Shown: positions 23,826 through 33,925 of the stretch, piece after piece
Layout of the letters: every line of letters begins with the position of its first letter
Position numbering within the stretch: the stretch's first letter is position 1
Source: Morella rubra
Taxonomy: Eukaryota > Streptophyta > Magnoliopsida > Fagales > Myricaceae
Assembly (NCBI GenBank): GCA_003952965.2
Contig: CM025849.1
Span: forward strand, 27,554,221-27,618,220
Reading direction: 5' to 3'
DNA: 64,000 nucleotides
The notes under the pieces: model-generated
The model's database searches: none
Told to the model about the DNA's origin: nothing
What the model saw: only the letters and a program-made list of their open reading frames with translations
Position numbers and translations under genes: made by a program

Positions 23826-24090
23826 CGTTCGAACTCAATTACCCCGTTCGAACGGTATTGCACACCTCCTGTGCTCACCGTTTAAATTAATCGTTTCGAA
23901 CTAATGTTGGCTGTTCGAACGGGATTGGTCAGTATTCTTCTCCGTACGAACGGGATTGCTCAGTCTCCTCTGCGCACCATTTAAATTAAACACGTTCGAA
24001 CTACGTTTTGTCGTGCGAACGAGAGTGCTCAGTCTCGTTGCGCAGCGTTTAAATTAAACGCGTTCGAACTAATGTAATACGTTCGAACGA
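23826..24090. repeat. GTTCGAAC palindrome cluster 2, upstream of TNPA-like gene
   Basis: At least six GTTCGAAC copies, including a pair at 24062/24081, within diverged repeat units that also share CGTTTAAATTAA and TGCTCAGTCTC. The cluster is internal, not subterminal, and lies just ahead of the probable leader of the TNPA-like gene. It may be a promoter region under the element's own control, by analogy with En/Spm. That is inference. Confidence 0.75.
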
Positions 24091-24109
24091 AATTGCGCAA
24101 ACAAAAAAA

Positions 24110-25198
24110 ATGGGTTCGCGGGATTTCTGGAACACGCAAGAAGTCACATCGGCCAAGGAAAAGCTGTCCGAGCTTCTCCTTCTCCTTCACCGTTGTCTGT
24201 AAGCCCGTCGGATATTCTCCTTCTCCTTCGTCCATTGAAGAGCATTGTTTTGAGCGAAAACCTTGGTAAGTTAGCTGCTACTCACTTCCATTTTATATAG
24301 TCTTTGAATATTTCTTGTTCATTGGTTAAAAATCCAATATTTTTGGGGGGTTTATACTCATTTCGGCTTGCATTTGGTGGTAAAGGGGAAAGAGCTTTCA
24401 AGTAAGCTCTTGATTTTAGTATTCTCATTATTTTGTTTTTTTGTGTTTGTTACGTAAAATGTTTTGAGGAAGCTTGTAGGATAGTGTGTGTGTGTGTTCT
24501 GTAATTTTTTTTTGCTTTTTGTTTTTTTGCTATATAGGTTTAGGTTTTTTGTTTTTTGAATGGATTTGTAGTGTAATGATTGTAATGTAAATATTGTTAT
24601 ATGATGGCACATGTTGAGTTTTACAAAAGCTCCATTAAGTAAATCGGAGTTATGAATTTAAATTTTACTAAGGAACCAATAATTTTGCTTAATGATTATG
24701 TTAAATGATTTTGTTAAATAATTTTACTAAGGAACTAATTACTTGATGTTTGTTTAATGATTATGTTAAATGATTTTGCACATCTTGATGTATGGTTTGT
24801 GTATCATATTACCCTTAGAACCGTTTAAAAATTATTGTATGACATGCACTAAGAATGTCATACAATAATCCTTGAATTGTCCAACCGATGATATGTAAAG
24901 ATTGCATTTTAATTTCTCAGGTTTAGTATCATGCGATTGGTGGAAAAAGTCAACGATTAGCTCTTACTGTTTCGTCAAAACATTTGGAGACATCCCAACC
25001 TATGCAGTCTACCCTAGGTACAGTGTCATGTGCCCCGAGGGTGTCGGTCGAAACACTATAAGCAGTCCTTGGTCTCGCACAGAGTAGTGTGGCCTGTAAG
25101 TGCTCTAAACATTATACTACTTTCAATTATATTGTATTCGACTATGCATTCATTTTCAGGTTTAATCTTCTAACTCACTTGTATTATATTTGTAGCAA
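24110..25198 (+). other. Probable leader exon(s) and introns of TNPA-like gene
   Basis: A GC-richer stretch (about 24110-24270) ends at CCTTGGTAAGT, a good splice donor, and is followed by T-rich intron-like DNA. A second possible exon lies at about 24921-25096, ending GGCCTGTAAGTG. Next comes an acceptor before 25196. Exon structure here is tentative; no conserved protein is visible before 25199. Confidence 0.4.
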
Positions 25199-26466
25199 CT
25201 ACACCTGCTAAACGAGGGCGTGGGAAGTCAAGAGGAGTGACTTTTGCCAAAGTGCAAGGAAATGGTAAGATGCCAGTTAGTATCCCCAATGGGCACCGAG
25301 GCACAGATGGTGATGAATCTAGTCGTCTTGCAACATTAATTGGAACTCTAGTTCGAATGCATGCTCCATTTGGTACGCCGACATGGGCAAAGGTTTCAAA
25401 TTCTATAAAAGAATATATCATGGAGCGTGTATTGGTATGTAAATATATTGATTAATTAACTCGCCTTCACATATGTTACTAATTTGTTTTTGCGTTCTTT
25501 TTACAGGATGACTTCGAGCTCAATTATGATCGACAGGAAGATAGAGAAACTGTGAATTCTATAATGAATATGGCTTTCAAAAATCACAAGGCAAAACTAC
25601 ACAAACATTTTAAGAAGTTTGGAGTAAGGATGAAGCACTGGAACATCGACCAGCAGATACGTCTGTAGAAAACTGGATTGCCTGCTGTGAACTATTCTCC
25701 CAACCTTCTTATCAGGTAATTGTTTCATGAAAAGCATGACATTTTCTTAATGATAAACAGATAATAGATGTTATTGCATTTGTAGGAGCGTAGTCGAATT
25801 AACACTACAAATAGAGCGAAATTGAAAGTACATCACACTGGTGGTTCAAGACCATTTGTTTGGCATAGAAAGAAATTGGTAAGTATATTACATAATTATT
25901 TTAACATTTTAATTACATAGATGAACTAAATTTCCTTTCTTTTGACCTATGATTTGTGCAGCAAGACCCCGAGATTGGAACACCAACAGCTGCAGATTTA
26001 TATAGTAAGACGCATCATAAAAAAAATGGTGAAGGGTGGGTGTCTGATGTTGCTAGAGAAAATTATGTAAGTAAATTTTTTCATATTATTTTGAAAGATT
26101 AGTCTATTATGTTATAGGATCCATAACTTAGTTTTATGATTGTAGAGAAGATGGTGGAGAGATAGATGACAATTAGAGTGACGTTACATTTTTACTCAAG
26201 TCCTTGGGACAAGATCCGGCTATGTAAGAGGTTTGGGTCGCTCTGTGAAGCCTATTGCTGCCTCATCCTCTACAATGTCTATACAAAGGGATCCGGAGCT
26301 TGTTCGTGAGTTAGAGGCAGCTAAAGCTACAATAGAAGAGTTGAAGTCAAGGTAGAGCGAGTATGATAACCTAAAAAACCAACAAGTACAAATGTAAGAG
26401 GCACAGAAGCAAATTCAAGAGCAACTTCAACTACTTAAGGCACAATTTGCGCAACGAGACTCGTAG
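25199..26466 (+). pseudogene. TNPA-like CACTA protein (Transposase_24 family)
   Basis: Four to five short GT-AG exons encode the plant Ptta/En/Spm family pattern (Pfam PF03004 by recall): TPAKRGRGKSRGVTFAKVQG, NGKMPVSIPNGHRG, SRLATLIGTLVRMHAPFG, then W and a KVSNSIKEYIMERVL helix, DDFELNYDRQEDRETV, NRAKLKVHHTGGSRPFVWHR and DPEIGTPTAADLYSKTH. The C-terminus is a coiled coil of heptad-rich segments such as DPELVRELEAAKATIEELK. In maize En/Spm, TNPA binds subterminal repeats and aids transposition and promoter control in the nucleus. A one-base shift near 25625 and at least two in-frame stops in the coiled coil (26355-26357, 26395-26397) show decay. Confidence 0.8.
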
Positions 26467-26923
26467 GTAGGATTTCATTGGCAAATTATAATGATTTCAT
26501 TGAGGGTTGTGATTATTGTTGACAGTTTTTGGTATGCTTCATAGTGTTGGATTATGTTTGAGAATGTTGGAACATTTTCTAGGATTTTATCACTTATGTG
26601 AACTAGATACACTTGTTTTTTGCGATATTCAAACTTGTACAACTTTTGTATTTTTTTTTTACGTCATTTCACATTTGTGTACTAAGATATTTGTGTTGGT
26701 TGAGAGATTTATGGAATATTTGAAGTTTGTATTGGTTGAGAAATTTTAATATTTCAAGTTTTTGTTGGTTGAGAGGTTATGGAATATTTGAAGTATGTGT
26801 TGGATGAGAGGTTGTTGGGATATTTGAAGTATGTGTTGGTTGAGAGGTTATGGGATATGTGTTTTGGTGTTTGCCAATTGAGAATATCAGGTTTCATTTG
26901 GAGAGTCTGCCAAAAGATAACAC

Positions 26924-27300
26924 GTTCGAACAACTTATCGAACGGGTAACTCGTTCGAACGGGCCTCACCTGTTCGAACGGACATTGCTTTCCGCGACAA
27001 TATTATTTCGTTGTTAATATGCAAAAACGAAACATACCTTATGTTCGAACAACAAGCACTGTTCGACCGGCACGTCCGTTCGAACATCATGAATGGTTCG
27101 AACGGAACTCCGTTCGAACATCTACATTTGGTCGAACGAAACTAATTCAGCAGTCACGAAATGAAAATCGTAACTAAAAACCATTCGAACACCTCAAACG
27201 CGTGCGAACAAATTATTTGTGACGAAATAAATCCTCGTCGCTGAATATGTCAAATGTAACTGCGACGAGGATATTCGTCACAAAAAATATCGTTCGAACA
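26924..27300. repeat. GTTCGAAC palindrome cluster 3 in CACTA-1
   Basis: About eight GTTCGAAC copies, including 26953/26972 spaced 19 bp and a closer run at about 27078-27118. It mirrors cluster 1 on the left side and lies inside the right-hand TTCAGCGACGA block. Confidence 0.8.
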
Positions 27301-27394
27301 GATAACTACGTTTGAACGAACCTTTTGTGACGACCACTTCGTCGCTAAAGGTTATTTTCTTTACGCACTTGCATTACCCTCCTGCGACAAATAG

Positions 27395-27657
27395 CACTTT
27401 CAGCGACGAAAATATACTTCATCAGCGGCGCCAAATTTCATCGCTGAAAGTGCTATTTTCAGCGACGACAATCATTTCGCCGTTGAAGAGGCCTTTTTCT
27501 GCGACGAAATCCAAATTCATCTAGGAATACTTTCAGCGACGGTGTTATAGCGACGAAGTTGCGACGACCCCAACTTGCCGCTGATAGTCTTTAGCGACGA
27601 ATTTGATACTTTCAGCGACGAAAAATTTCGTCGCTGAAAGTGAAAACTGTTGTAGTG
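27395..27657. repeat. CACTA-1 right subterminal repeats and terminus
   Basis: At least eight copies of TTCAGCGACGA or its complement in alternating orientation, closing with TTTCGTCGCTGAAAGTG and the TGTAGTG terminus. Denser than the left end. Confidence 0.88.
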
Positions 27658-28150
27658 AAATGTAATTGTTTCTTATTTTTTTTCCTGGGCTTATTGTTCC
27701 TTGTTAAATGTATCCACAAAGCTAAAAGTAGATGCTGAATCGGATTTTTAAGGGCAATATGAGAGATTAAAAGTTTGATTCTGACATTCATTCTCACACA
27801 ATTTGGGAAAATAATTGGAGTAAAAACTAAAATTCCAGAGTGCTGTTAATATGAGCATCTTAACAAAAGAGAAAGTGAGCTCTAAAAGCCAAAGAAGAAA
27901 TTGCAGAGCTCTAATTTTACAGATCTGAGATGAAGCAAGAGGGAGAATGGCTTACCGTAAGTTTCAAACAGAAGAGCCTAAAAAAAAGCAGTAGTCCAAA
28001 AAACAACTAGGTAGGTAGTTGTTCCACAATTAAGTGACCACAGTTGAGAATGCGGTTGTGCAGTGACTTCTTGCTCGATCCAGTTTCTTCACATAATGCT
28101 TGCACTTGTGCATTGTCAAGCTTGGACAACAGTTATCACTTGAAGCGCTT
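27658..28150. repeat. 3' flank of TNL-A (partner 33413-33950)
   Basis: Continues the duplication interrupted by CACTA-1. AATGTAATTGTTTCTT, AAATGTATCCACAAAGCT and GAGAGATTAAAAGTTTGATT are shared with 33414-33535. A minus-strand splice donor (CGGTAAG-type) is conserved at the position equivalent to 33711. The block ends in GTCAAGCTTGGACAACAGTT, shared with 33909-33928. Confidence 0.8.
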
Positions 28151-30480
28151 TTTACGAATTATCAGAGGACAGTCCATCAAAACCTATTTGAAGTATATGA
28201 AAAATTTCTCTTTTAGGATTTTTTTGAAGTTGATCCCAAGCACTTTTCCATGCATTTGTTGTTCTCCCAAACATGAAGGAACCCAAAACTTTCAGAGCTA
28301 AAAGAAGGCCTTGAGCATAAAGCACAAAATCTTAGACAAATCCACATAACCATTTTCTGGATAGGGCTTCTTGAAGGCTGACAAACTAAAAAGTTGCAAA
28401 GCTTCGTCTTTATTTAGCTCTTCAACCTTATACATAGAATTCATGTCTTTTCAGGAATTGACGATCTCTCCTTGTGATGATGATTCGACTCCCTAAACCA
28501 AATCAGTCATGGCTCCCTACCAATGCTTCTAACTGTTCTTCTTTGTCCACGTCATCAAGGACAACAAAAACCTTTCTACAACGTAGTCTGCTCCTTATCG
28601 CACGGATTCTGTCATGGTCATCCCATATAGTTATTTCCTCTTCCATAATATTAGAAAGAAGTTGTTTCTGTAAAGAAACTGGACCACGATTTGTAGTTTC
28701 TTTTTGATGCAAGTGATAAAACAGCTAGCTTCAAATTGATAGGAAACTCTGTCATAAATGACTTCTGCCAAACTTGTCTTACCGACTCCCCCCATTCCAT
28801 TAATTCCTATAAAGCAAACTTGATTCAACCTGATATCAAGTAAATTCATCATTTCCTCAACACGAGAGTCTATCCTGACAAGTTTCTTAAAAGCACTTGA
28901 CAATCTATGATTCAATTCAAGAAATATCCTTCCAGTTATTTCGCGTACAACAATTGATTCATGCCTATAAACAAAACAACACTTTTTGTTAGATACAGAA
29001 TTTATTGTCTCTGATCTCTAAAATCAGAAAAAAGATACCAGCTAGACCAAGTATGACACCTGATCATTTTTAGGTTTTAACCTTTTTTCCTGACTCCTCA
29101 TTTCTGGAACCAATTTATCTCTATTATGTCTCTTCACAAACACTTGAAATAGAAAAACTACACCTAAGCAGATTAAAACAAAGAAGAGATACTGGAAGGG
29201 AGAGGGTTCCCCTCCAACTTACCCTTCCATCCACCAAGACAAGGTGCTATGGAGTGCTTGGAACCCACCACCACTTCGTGCAGCACACCTCCCGGCAAGA
29301 AGGGAGATCCTTCCTTAACTAGTGCAACATCTCGTGCGGGCTTGGTGTTTTGCCACCTTGACTAGAGGTGGACCATGCGGGGGTACTGTCGACCCTGCAA
29401 CACACCCCTTCAGATCCGAGAGAGGCATTGTGGAAGGGGTGACCACTTCCCCGGCCTCCACCGCACTTCAGTTTTTTCCTTTTGGGATTTCGTTTGGTTT
29501 TAACTCTATTTTAACCTTTGTTTTTCTGCTGAGCTTTTGGGTTTTTGAAATATGAAATAAATCTAAAATTCGTACAGGTGGTTTACCATTATATTTAATT
29601 AATTATTCTACTTTAAAATTTATTAAATTAATCTATGATGTTTAAAATCTATCAAATAAGAATAAGGGAGACCAAAGTTTTGATGAACCACAAATCTCAA
29701 AAAGGCTAATTAATTTGATAGAATTTAAAATTAATAAAATAAAATCATAGGGACAAAATTGATATTTATCCCTTTAAATATTGATTCAACATTGTTCCTG
29801 GCGCTGAGAATATATAAAGAAGAGAAAAATTAGCGGGATAATTTTGCTCAAACAAATGCTGCTAGAATTTCTCTATTTTTTCTCCAAACACGATCCGAAC
29901 ATAAACATCATTTGAACCAACATAGAACTTATATAACTCTAGAAAACACAATTGAAAGATAAACATATATGTTACCTATCTTGTAAATCCCAACCCGAGA
30001 TATTGCCCACTTCTGTTAAAGCATATCTCCATGTTTGCATTTTCTCCATATCAACTCTTGAGTTTAATTAGTGAGAGCTTCTGCAAATGATCTCGTTTGC
30101 TTTCGTACGTCCGATGGATCCACGTGATAGAAAACAGGGAAAATCGTCAACCCCATGTCTTTGCTGCATCTGACTATCTCTGCAAGTTCAATCAAACACC
30201 ATGTAGAGGATGCATAATTTTCTGAAATAACAACGATGGCATACATAGATTCTTGTATTGCCTTCAGGAGATCTTTAGAAATATCTTTTCCTCTCTTGAG
30301 TTTCTCATCATCCCTAAAAGCTGGAATGCCTTTCTGTTTCAAAGCACCATAAAGATGGTTTGTAAAACTCTTGGGGGTGTCTTCACCGTGGAAACTAAGG
30401 AAAAGTTCATGGATCCAACGAGGTGTTGAAGAAGAGGTAGAAAAAGATGGGGAGGCTATTGGAGTGATCATGGACGCCAT
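28151..30480 (-). pseudogene. TNL-A: TIR-NBS gene with internal deletion and frameshifts
   Basis: TIR exon 29976-30480 begins MASMITPIASPSF and carries the TIR motifs FLSFHGEDT, CLIELAEIVRC and VFYHVDPSDVRKQT. A stop after SFAEALTN and a shift before the end of the exon break it. The NBS exon starts at 28964 with P-loop GINGMGGVGKTSLAE and kinase-2 KVFVVLDDVDKEEQLEAL; the terminal D of LDDVD is typical of TNLs. A shift near 28705 follows SCFITCIK. The NBS ends abruptly at about 28165 within the sequence equivalent to QIGFDGL, where it is joined directly to the gene's 3' flank. ARC2/MHD, LRR and C-JID are therefore deleted. TNLs are intracellular immune receptors; this copy could at most encode a TIR-NBS fragment. 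TNL-B is its closest relative. Confidence 0.9.
29190..29530. repeat. GC-rich repeat within TNL-A intron 1 (partner 37535-37920)
   Basis: A GC-rich block between TIR and NBS exons, shared with the same intron of TNL-B. Landmarks are GGGTTCCCCTCCAACTTACC, GACCCTGCAACACACCC and GAGAGAGGCATTGTGGAAGG. TNL-A lacks about 85 bp present in TNL-B (roughly 37680-37765). It looks like an insertion that predates the A/B duplication. No termini were recognised. Confidence 0.65.
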
Positions 30481-31960
30481 AGGTGACTTGAGACCTTGTG
30501 TAAGTCAATGGCAGTACAGAAACGGAAGAGAATCGGAGAACAAAAAGGTTACTGATAGTCTGATATATGCAAGTGAAATGGTCAAAATGATGAAACTTCT
30601 AGGTTGGTGCAAAAGTCGGCCTAACAAGGCGTCCTTCGCGGTATTCTAACGGGACTACTGGCTCCATTAGAATAATCAATTGATTCTCCATTCTTTGTGT
30701 TTTTCTTTTCTGTGTAATAGCTGGAGTCCATCTTCCAGCCACCGATAAAGGACCGTATTCTTCTCTTTGTTTAATTATCTTACATCTAATCCTTCAGTTC
30801 ATCAGAACCTATTTGATTGTGGTACTCCCAAAGCAATTGTCGTATTTTAATAATCCTTCATGACCTCTGCGCAAAGCCTATTAATCTGGAACCTTTCAGG
30901 TTTCAATCTATTTTTGGATGGATAAAGATCATTCTGTATCCATGTCAGCAGCTGGGAATCAGCGAAGCTGAACAGAGGAATTTTGCTCTTTTGGCTGCCA
31001 TTATTATGGATACTGTGGGGCTTGCCACAAACCAAGTTGTGCATCAGACTAAAATTCCAGGTTGCCAAGTATAGGAGTTGGTCCAAACGCCACCAACGCA
31101 CCACTGTTAGTCAACTTAGTCTGTTCTGTTCTTCGAAATGCTCCACTGCTCTGTTCCTCACTTTATACAGAGAAACAAGATCCAATAAAACGTAAGACAA
31201 ACCGAAACAAGGACGAGGAAAAACAATTTAGAAGACCCTTTTTCTCGAGCATCTGCGTCTGCAATATAGGCTCGAGATAGCAGAAGAAGTTTCTCAAGAA
31301 CGAGTTCTTTGAGCCCATATGCATAAAAACTGTTTAAAGCCCAAATGCCTAACTATTCCACCTTTCAAAATTCATTGTTCAGTTTCTAATATGACCCTCT
31401 TCTCCTCTGAACTTGAAGTTTTATTAAAGGACTAACAACAAAATTCTTAATGCTGTGCTGGGGTCCCGAATAAGAAACAAAAAGATAAGGACGGCAGTGG
31501 CGATCAGTGGGGGGCGACCAAGGTGGTTGTGAAGGCATGGGCGAGGAAGATTCAGCTTTCTGTTTCCCCTGTTTTTAGTTGTAAAGAAGATGAACATGGA
31601 ACCTACTTACCCAAAAAAAGAAGAAGATGAACATGGTTCCTAAGGACGTTTATTTCTCCCTTCAGTATATCTTCATATCGATCATCGATGTGTGGCATAT
31701 AAGTCTAGCCATGACGAACGATCTATTAAGATTCTCATTGATAGCTAGTTGTTGGCTATTCTTTCACTCATAAATATCTGAGACGAATTCCTTTCAAAAG
31801 TACCAACAAAATAACAAATAATAATCATGGCAATATTTAGGAAATCCAGTTTATCCGAAGAAGTGATTATTTGAGTATATAAATTCATTCCTCCAATAAA
31901 CACCAATCACCAATATTTTTACATGAGGGAGAAGGTGCCACTTGAGTTTTTAGATCGATA
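30481..31960. repeat. 5' flank of TNL-A (partners 39394-40900 and 58723-59960)
   Basis: The region upstream of the TIR start is present three times in the window. Shared landmarks include GGACCGTATTCTTCTCTTTG, AACAGAGGAATTTGCTCTTT (one base longer here), GATCATCGATGTGTGGCATA and AAGATTCTCATTGATAGCTA. No gene is recognised; short open frames are not conserved between the copies. It should contain the TNL promoter. Confidence 0.8.
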
Positions 31961-33412
31961 AAACAGGGGGCCTTGCAGTTAGAAGCAGAAGCCTCTCAAG
32001 GCCATTTAGTAGGTTCTCTAGACTGATTTTTCTGGGATTCAATGCACTCAAAAGAATCTAATACAGCAACTCTAAAAACAGGGGAAGCAAATAGTTTTTT
32101 TATAAGCAGGGAAAACATTGCCTACCTCGACTGCAGCGACCAACTCGTTGACTCTGTCTTGCCAGTGACACCATTATTTCTACAGCTTCAGTCTCCACAG
32201 CTAGGAGGCAACCAGCAAAAGTAAATCAAATTAACAGCAGGGGATCTGGATCAACAATATAGATACATTTGACGCAGAACGTTTGATGAAGTAGCAACAA
32301 AAACAGCAAACGTTGAATGCAGGTAAAGAGATGTTGATGATCCTGAGCTATTTTACTTGTAACCCAGTCCAACATCCTGCCACGAATAATTAAGTATATT
32401 CTTTTGTTTGTGTGATTATCCCAATCTTGCAAGGCAGTAGTTATGTTCCCCTGTATATAATTATATATAGCTCTCTTTATAGTGGAAATAATAAGGCCAT
32501 TTAATTGTATAATGTTTTAATTAAAAACATTTTCTATGCATGCCTTTGTTTTTTTTATCCTCTCTTTCTGTTTGCTTTCCTTCCTCCCTATTAGAAGGGA
32601 AAGATTTAAAGAAATATCCTGAAACGATCGGTCATCCCCCTTTAGACTGAGTGTAAGTTCTATCACTCATGGAAAATCCCATTTGAAGCAGGGACTTTGC
32701 AATTAGAAGCAGAATCCTCTCAAGTCCCATTTGACATGCTAAACTTAGGCTATTAGATGTTTAATAGCGACTCTTAACTCATCAAGATTCCATGCAGCAA
32801 AAAAAAAAAAAAAAAGAATCATCAAGATTCCTGCAAGTCGTGGGACTTGGAGGATACCAAAAGTAGTTCAACGACTAATACACAAATAAGTTTGAAAAAC
32901 TAATTCTTGCGAGATGTGGTCCAACTGCTGTTCTTACCACTTTCGTCCTCAAAGTTTGGAAAGCCGGCGTTTTCCAACAACAATCATAATGCCTTCCTTG
33001 AACACTAAAAAGTTGATGACTTTCCTTGCCAGGGGACAATTACTGCAACATCTCCAGTCCTTATAAGAGGCAACCGGCAGAAAGAAATAAATTAACAGCA
33101 CGTCAGAATCAATATGCATTCCACATTAATAGAGGATGGAAATATATCCATAAAGAGAAAAATACAATCAACAAAAATATCCTAAGAGACTGACTGAATT
33201 GAGGTTATTTTCGTCTTTCTCAGCTTATTTCCATCATTTTTATCGGCAAAAATGGACGGAGGGCTGAAATTGAAAGATGTTGAAACTTTGGGGCCATAAT
33301 ATGATGAAATTGAAAGTTCAGACAGGTAGATAACATTGAAGTGATAGTTTTGGGATTAAATGTGAAGATTTCCCTTGATTATAAAGAATATGCATATATT
33401 GTTTTCAAACTC
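31961..33412. repeat. Intergenic duplicated DNA between TNL-A and TNL-B
   Basis: The first part (31960-32240) matches 60000-60260 (for example ACTCTAAAAACAGGGGAAGC). The second part (about 32780-33412) matches 19550-20425, the left flank of CACTA-1. No coding sequence is recognised. Confidence 0.75.
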
Positions 33413-33420
33413 AAATGTAA
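33411..33420. other. Empty paralogous site for the CACTA-1 insertion
   Basis: Here the duplicated flank reads TCAAATGTAATTG without interruption, with one AAA where CACTA-1 is bordered by two. This shows the sequence before insertion. Confidence 0.9.
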
Positions 33421-33925
33421 TTGTTTCTTGTTCTTTTAGACTTATTGTTCCTTGTTTAAATGTATCCACAAAGCTTAAATTAGATGCTGCATCGAATTTT
33501 TAAGGGCCATATGAGAGATTAAAAGTTTGATTCTGACATTCATACTCACAAAATTGGAAAAATAATTGAAGGAAAAATTGAAAATTAAGAGTGTTGTTAA
33601 TAGGAGCAATATTAACAAATGGGAATTAAGTGAGCCCTAAAACCCAAAGAAGAAATTGCCGAGCTCTAATTTTACATATATGAGTTGAAGGAAGAGGGAG
33701 AATGACTTACCGGAAGTTTCAAAAAGAAGAGCCTCAAACAAAAGCAGTAGTCCAATATGCGGCCGGGGAGGTGGTTGTTCAACAATTAAGCGACCATAGT
33801 TGAGAATGCGGCTGTTCCACAATGAAGTGACCACAGTTGAGAATGCAATTGTGAAGTGACTTCTTGCTTGATTAAACTTCTTCTAATAGTGCTTGCACTT
33901 GTGCATTGTCAAGCTTGGACAACAG

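Larger units (their letters stand above)
20426..27657 (+). mobile_element. CACTA-1: CACTA (En/Spm) transposon, 7.2 kb, AAA target duplication
   Basis: Left terminus CACTACAAGAG at 20426 and right terminus TGTTGTAGTG ending at 27657 are inverted. The flanking triplets are AAA on both sides, the 3-bp duplication typical of CACTA elements. Subterminal TTCAGCGACGA and its complement crowd both ends (20440-20580 and 27395-27645). The paralogous flank at about 33411-33420 reads straight through as TCAAATGTAATTG with a single AAA, an empty site. The interior holds two plus-strand genes: a PF20167-like gene (22334-23383) and a TNPA-like gene (25199-26466). No TNPD-type transposase was recognised, so this copy is probably non-autonomous. 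Confidence 0.93.

Noticed and set aside
33637..33834. Hydrophobic 3' exon (LLLLFEALL-type) conserved near TNL-B, TNL-D and TNL-E, suggesting a membrane anchor
   Set aside because: It lies beyond the probable stop of the C-terminal tail at 33926 and is followed by a conserved splice donor, so it is better explained as spliced 3' UTR kept by recent duplication.
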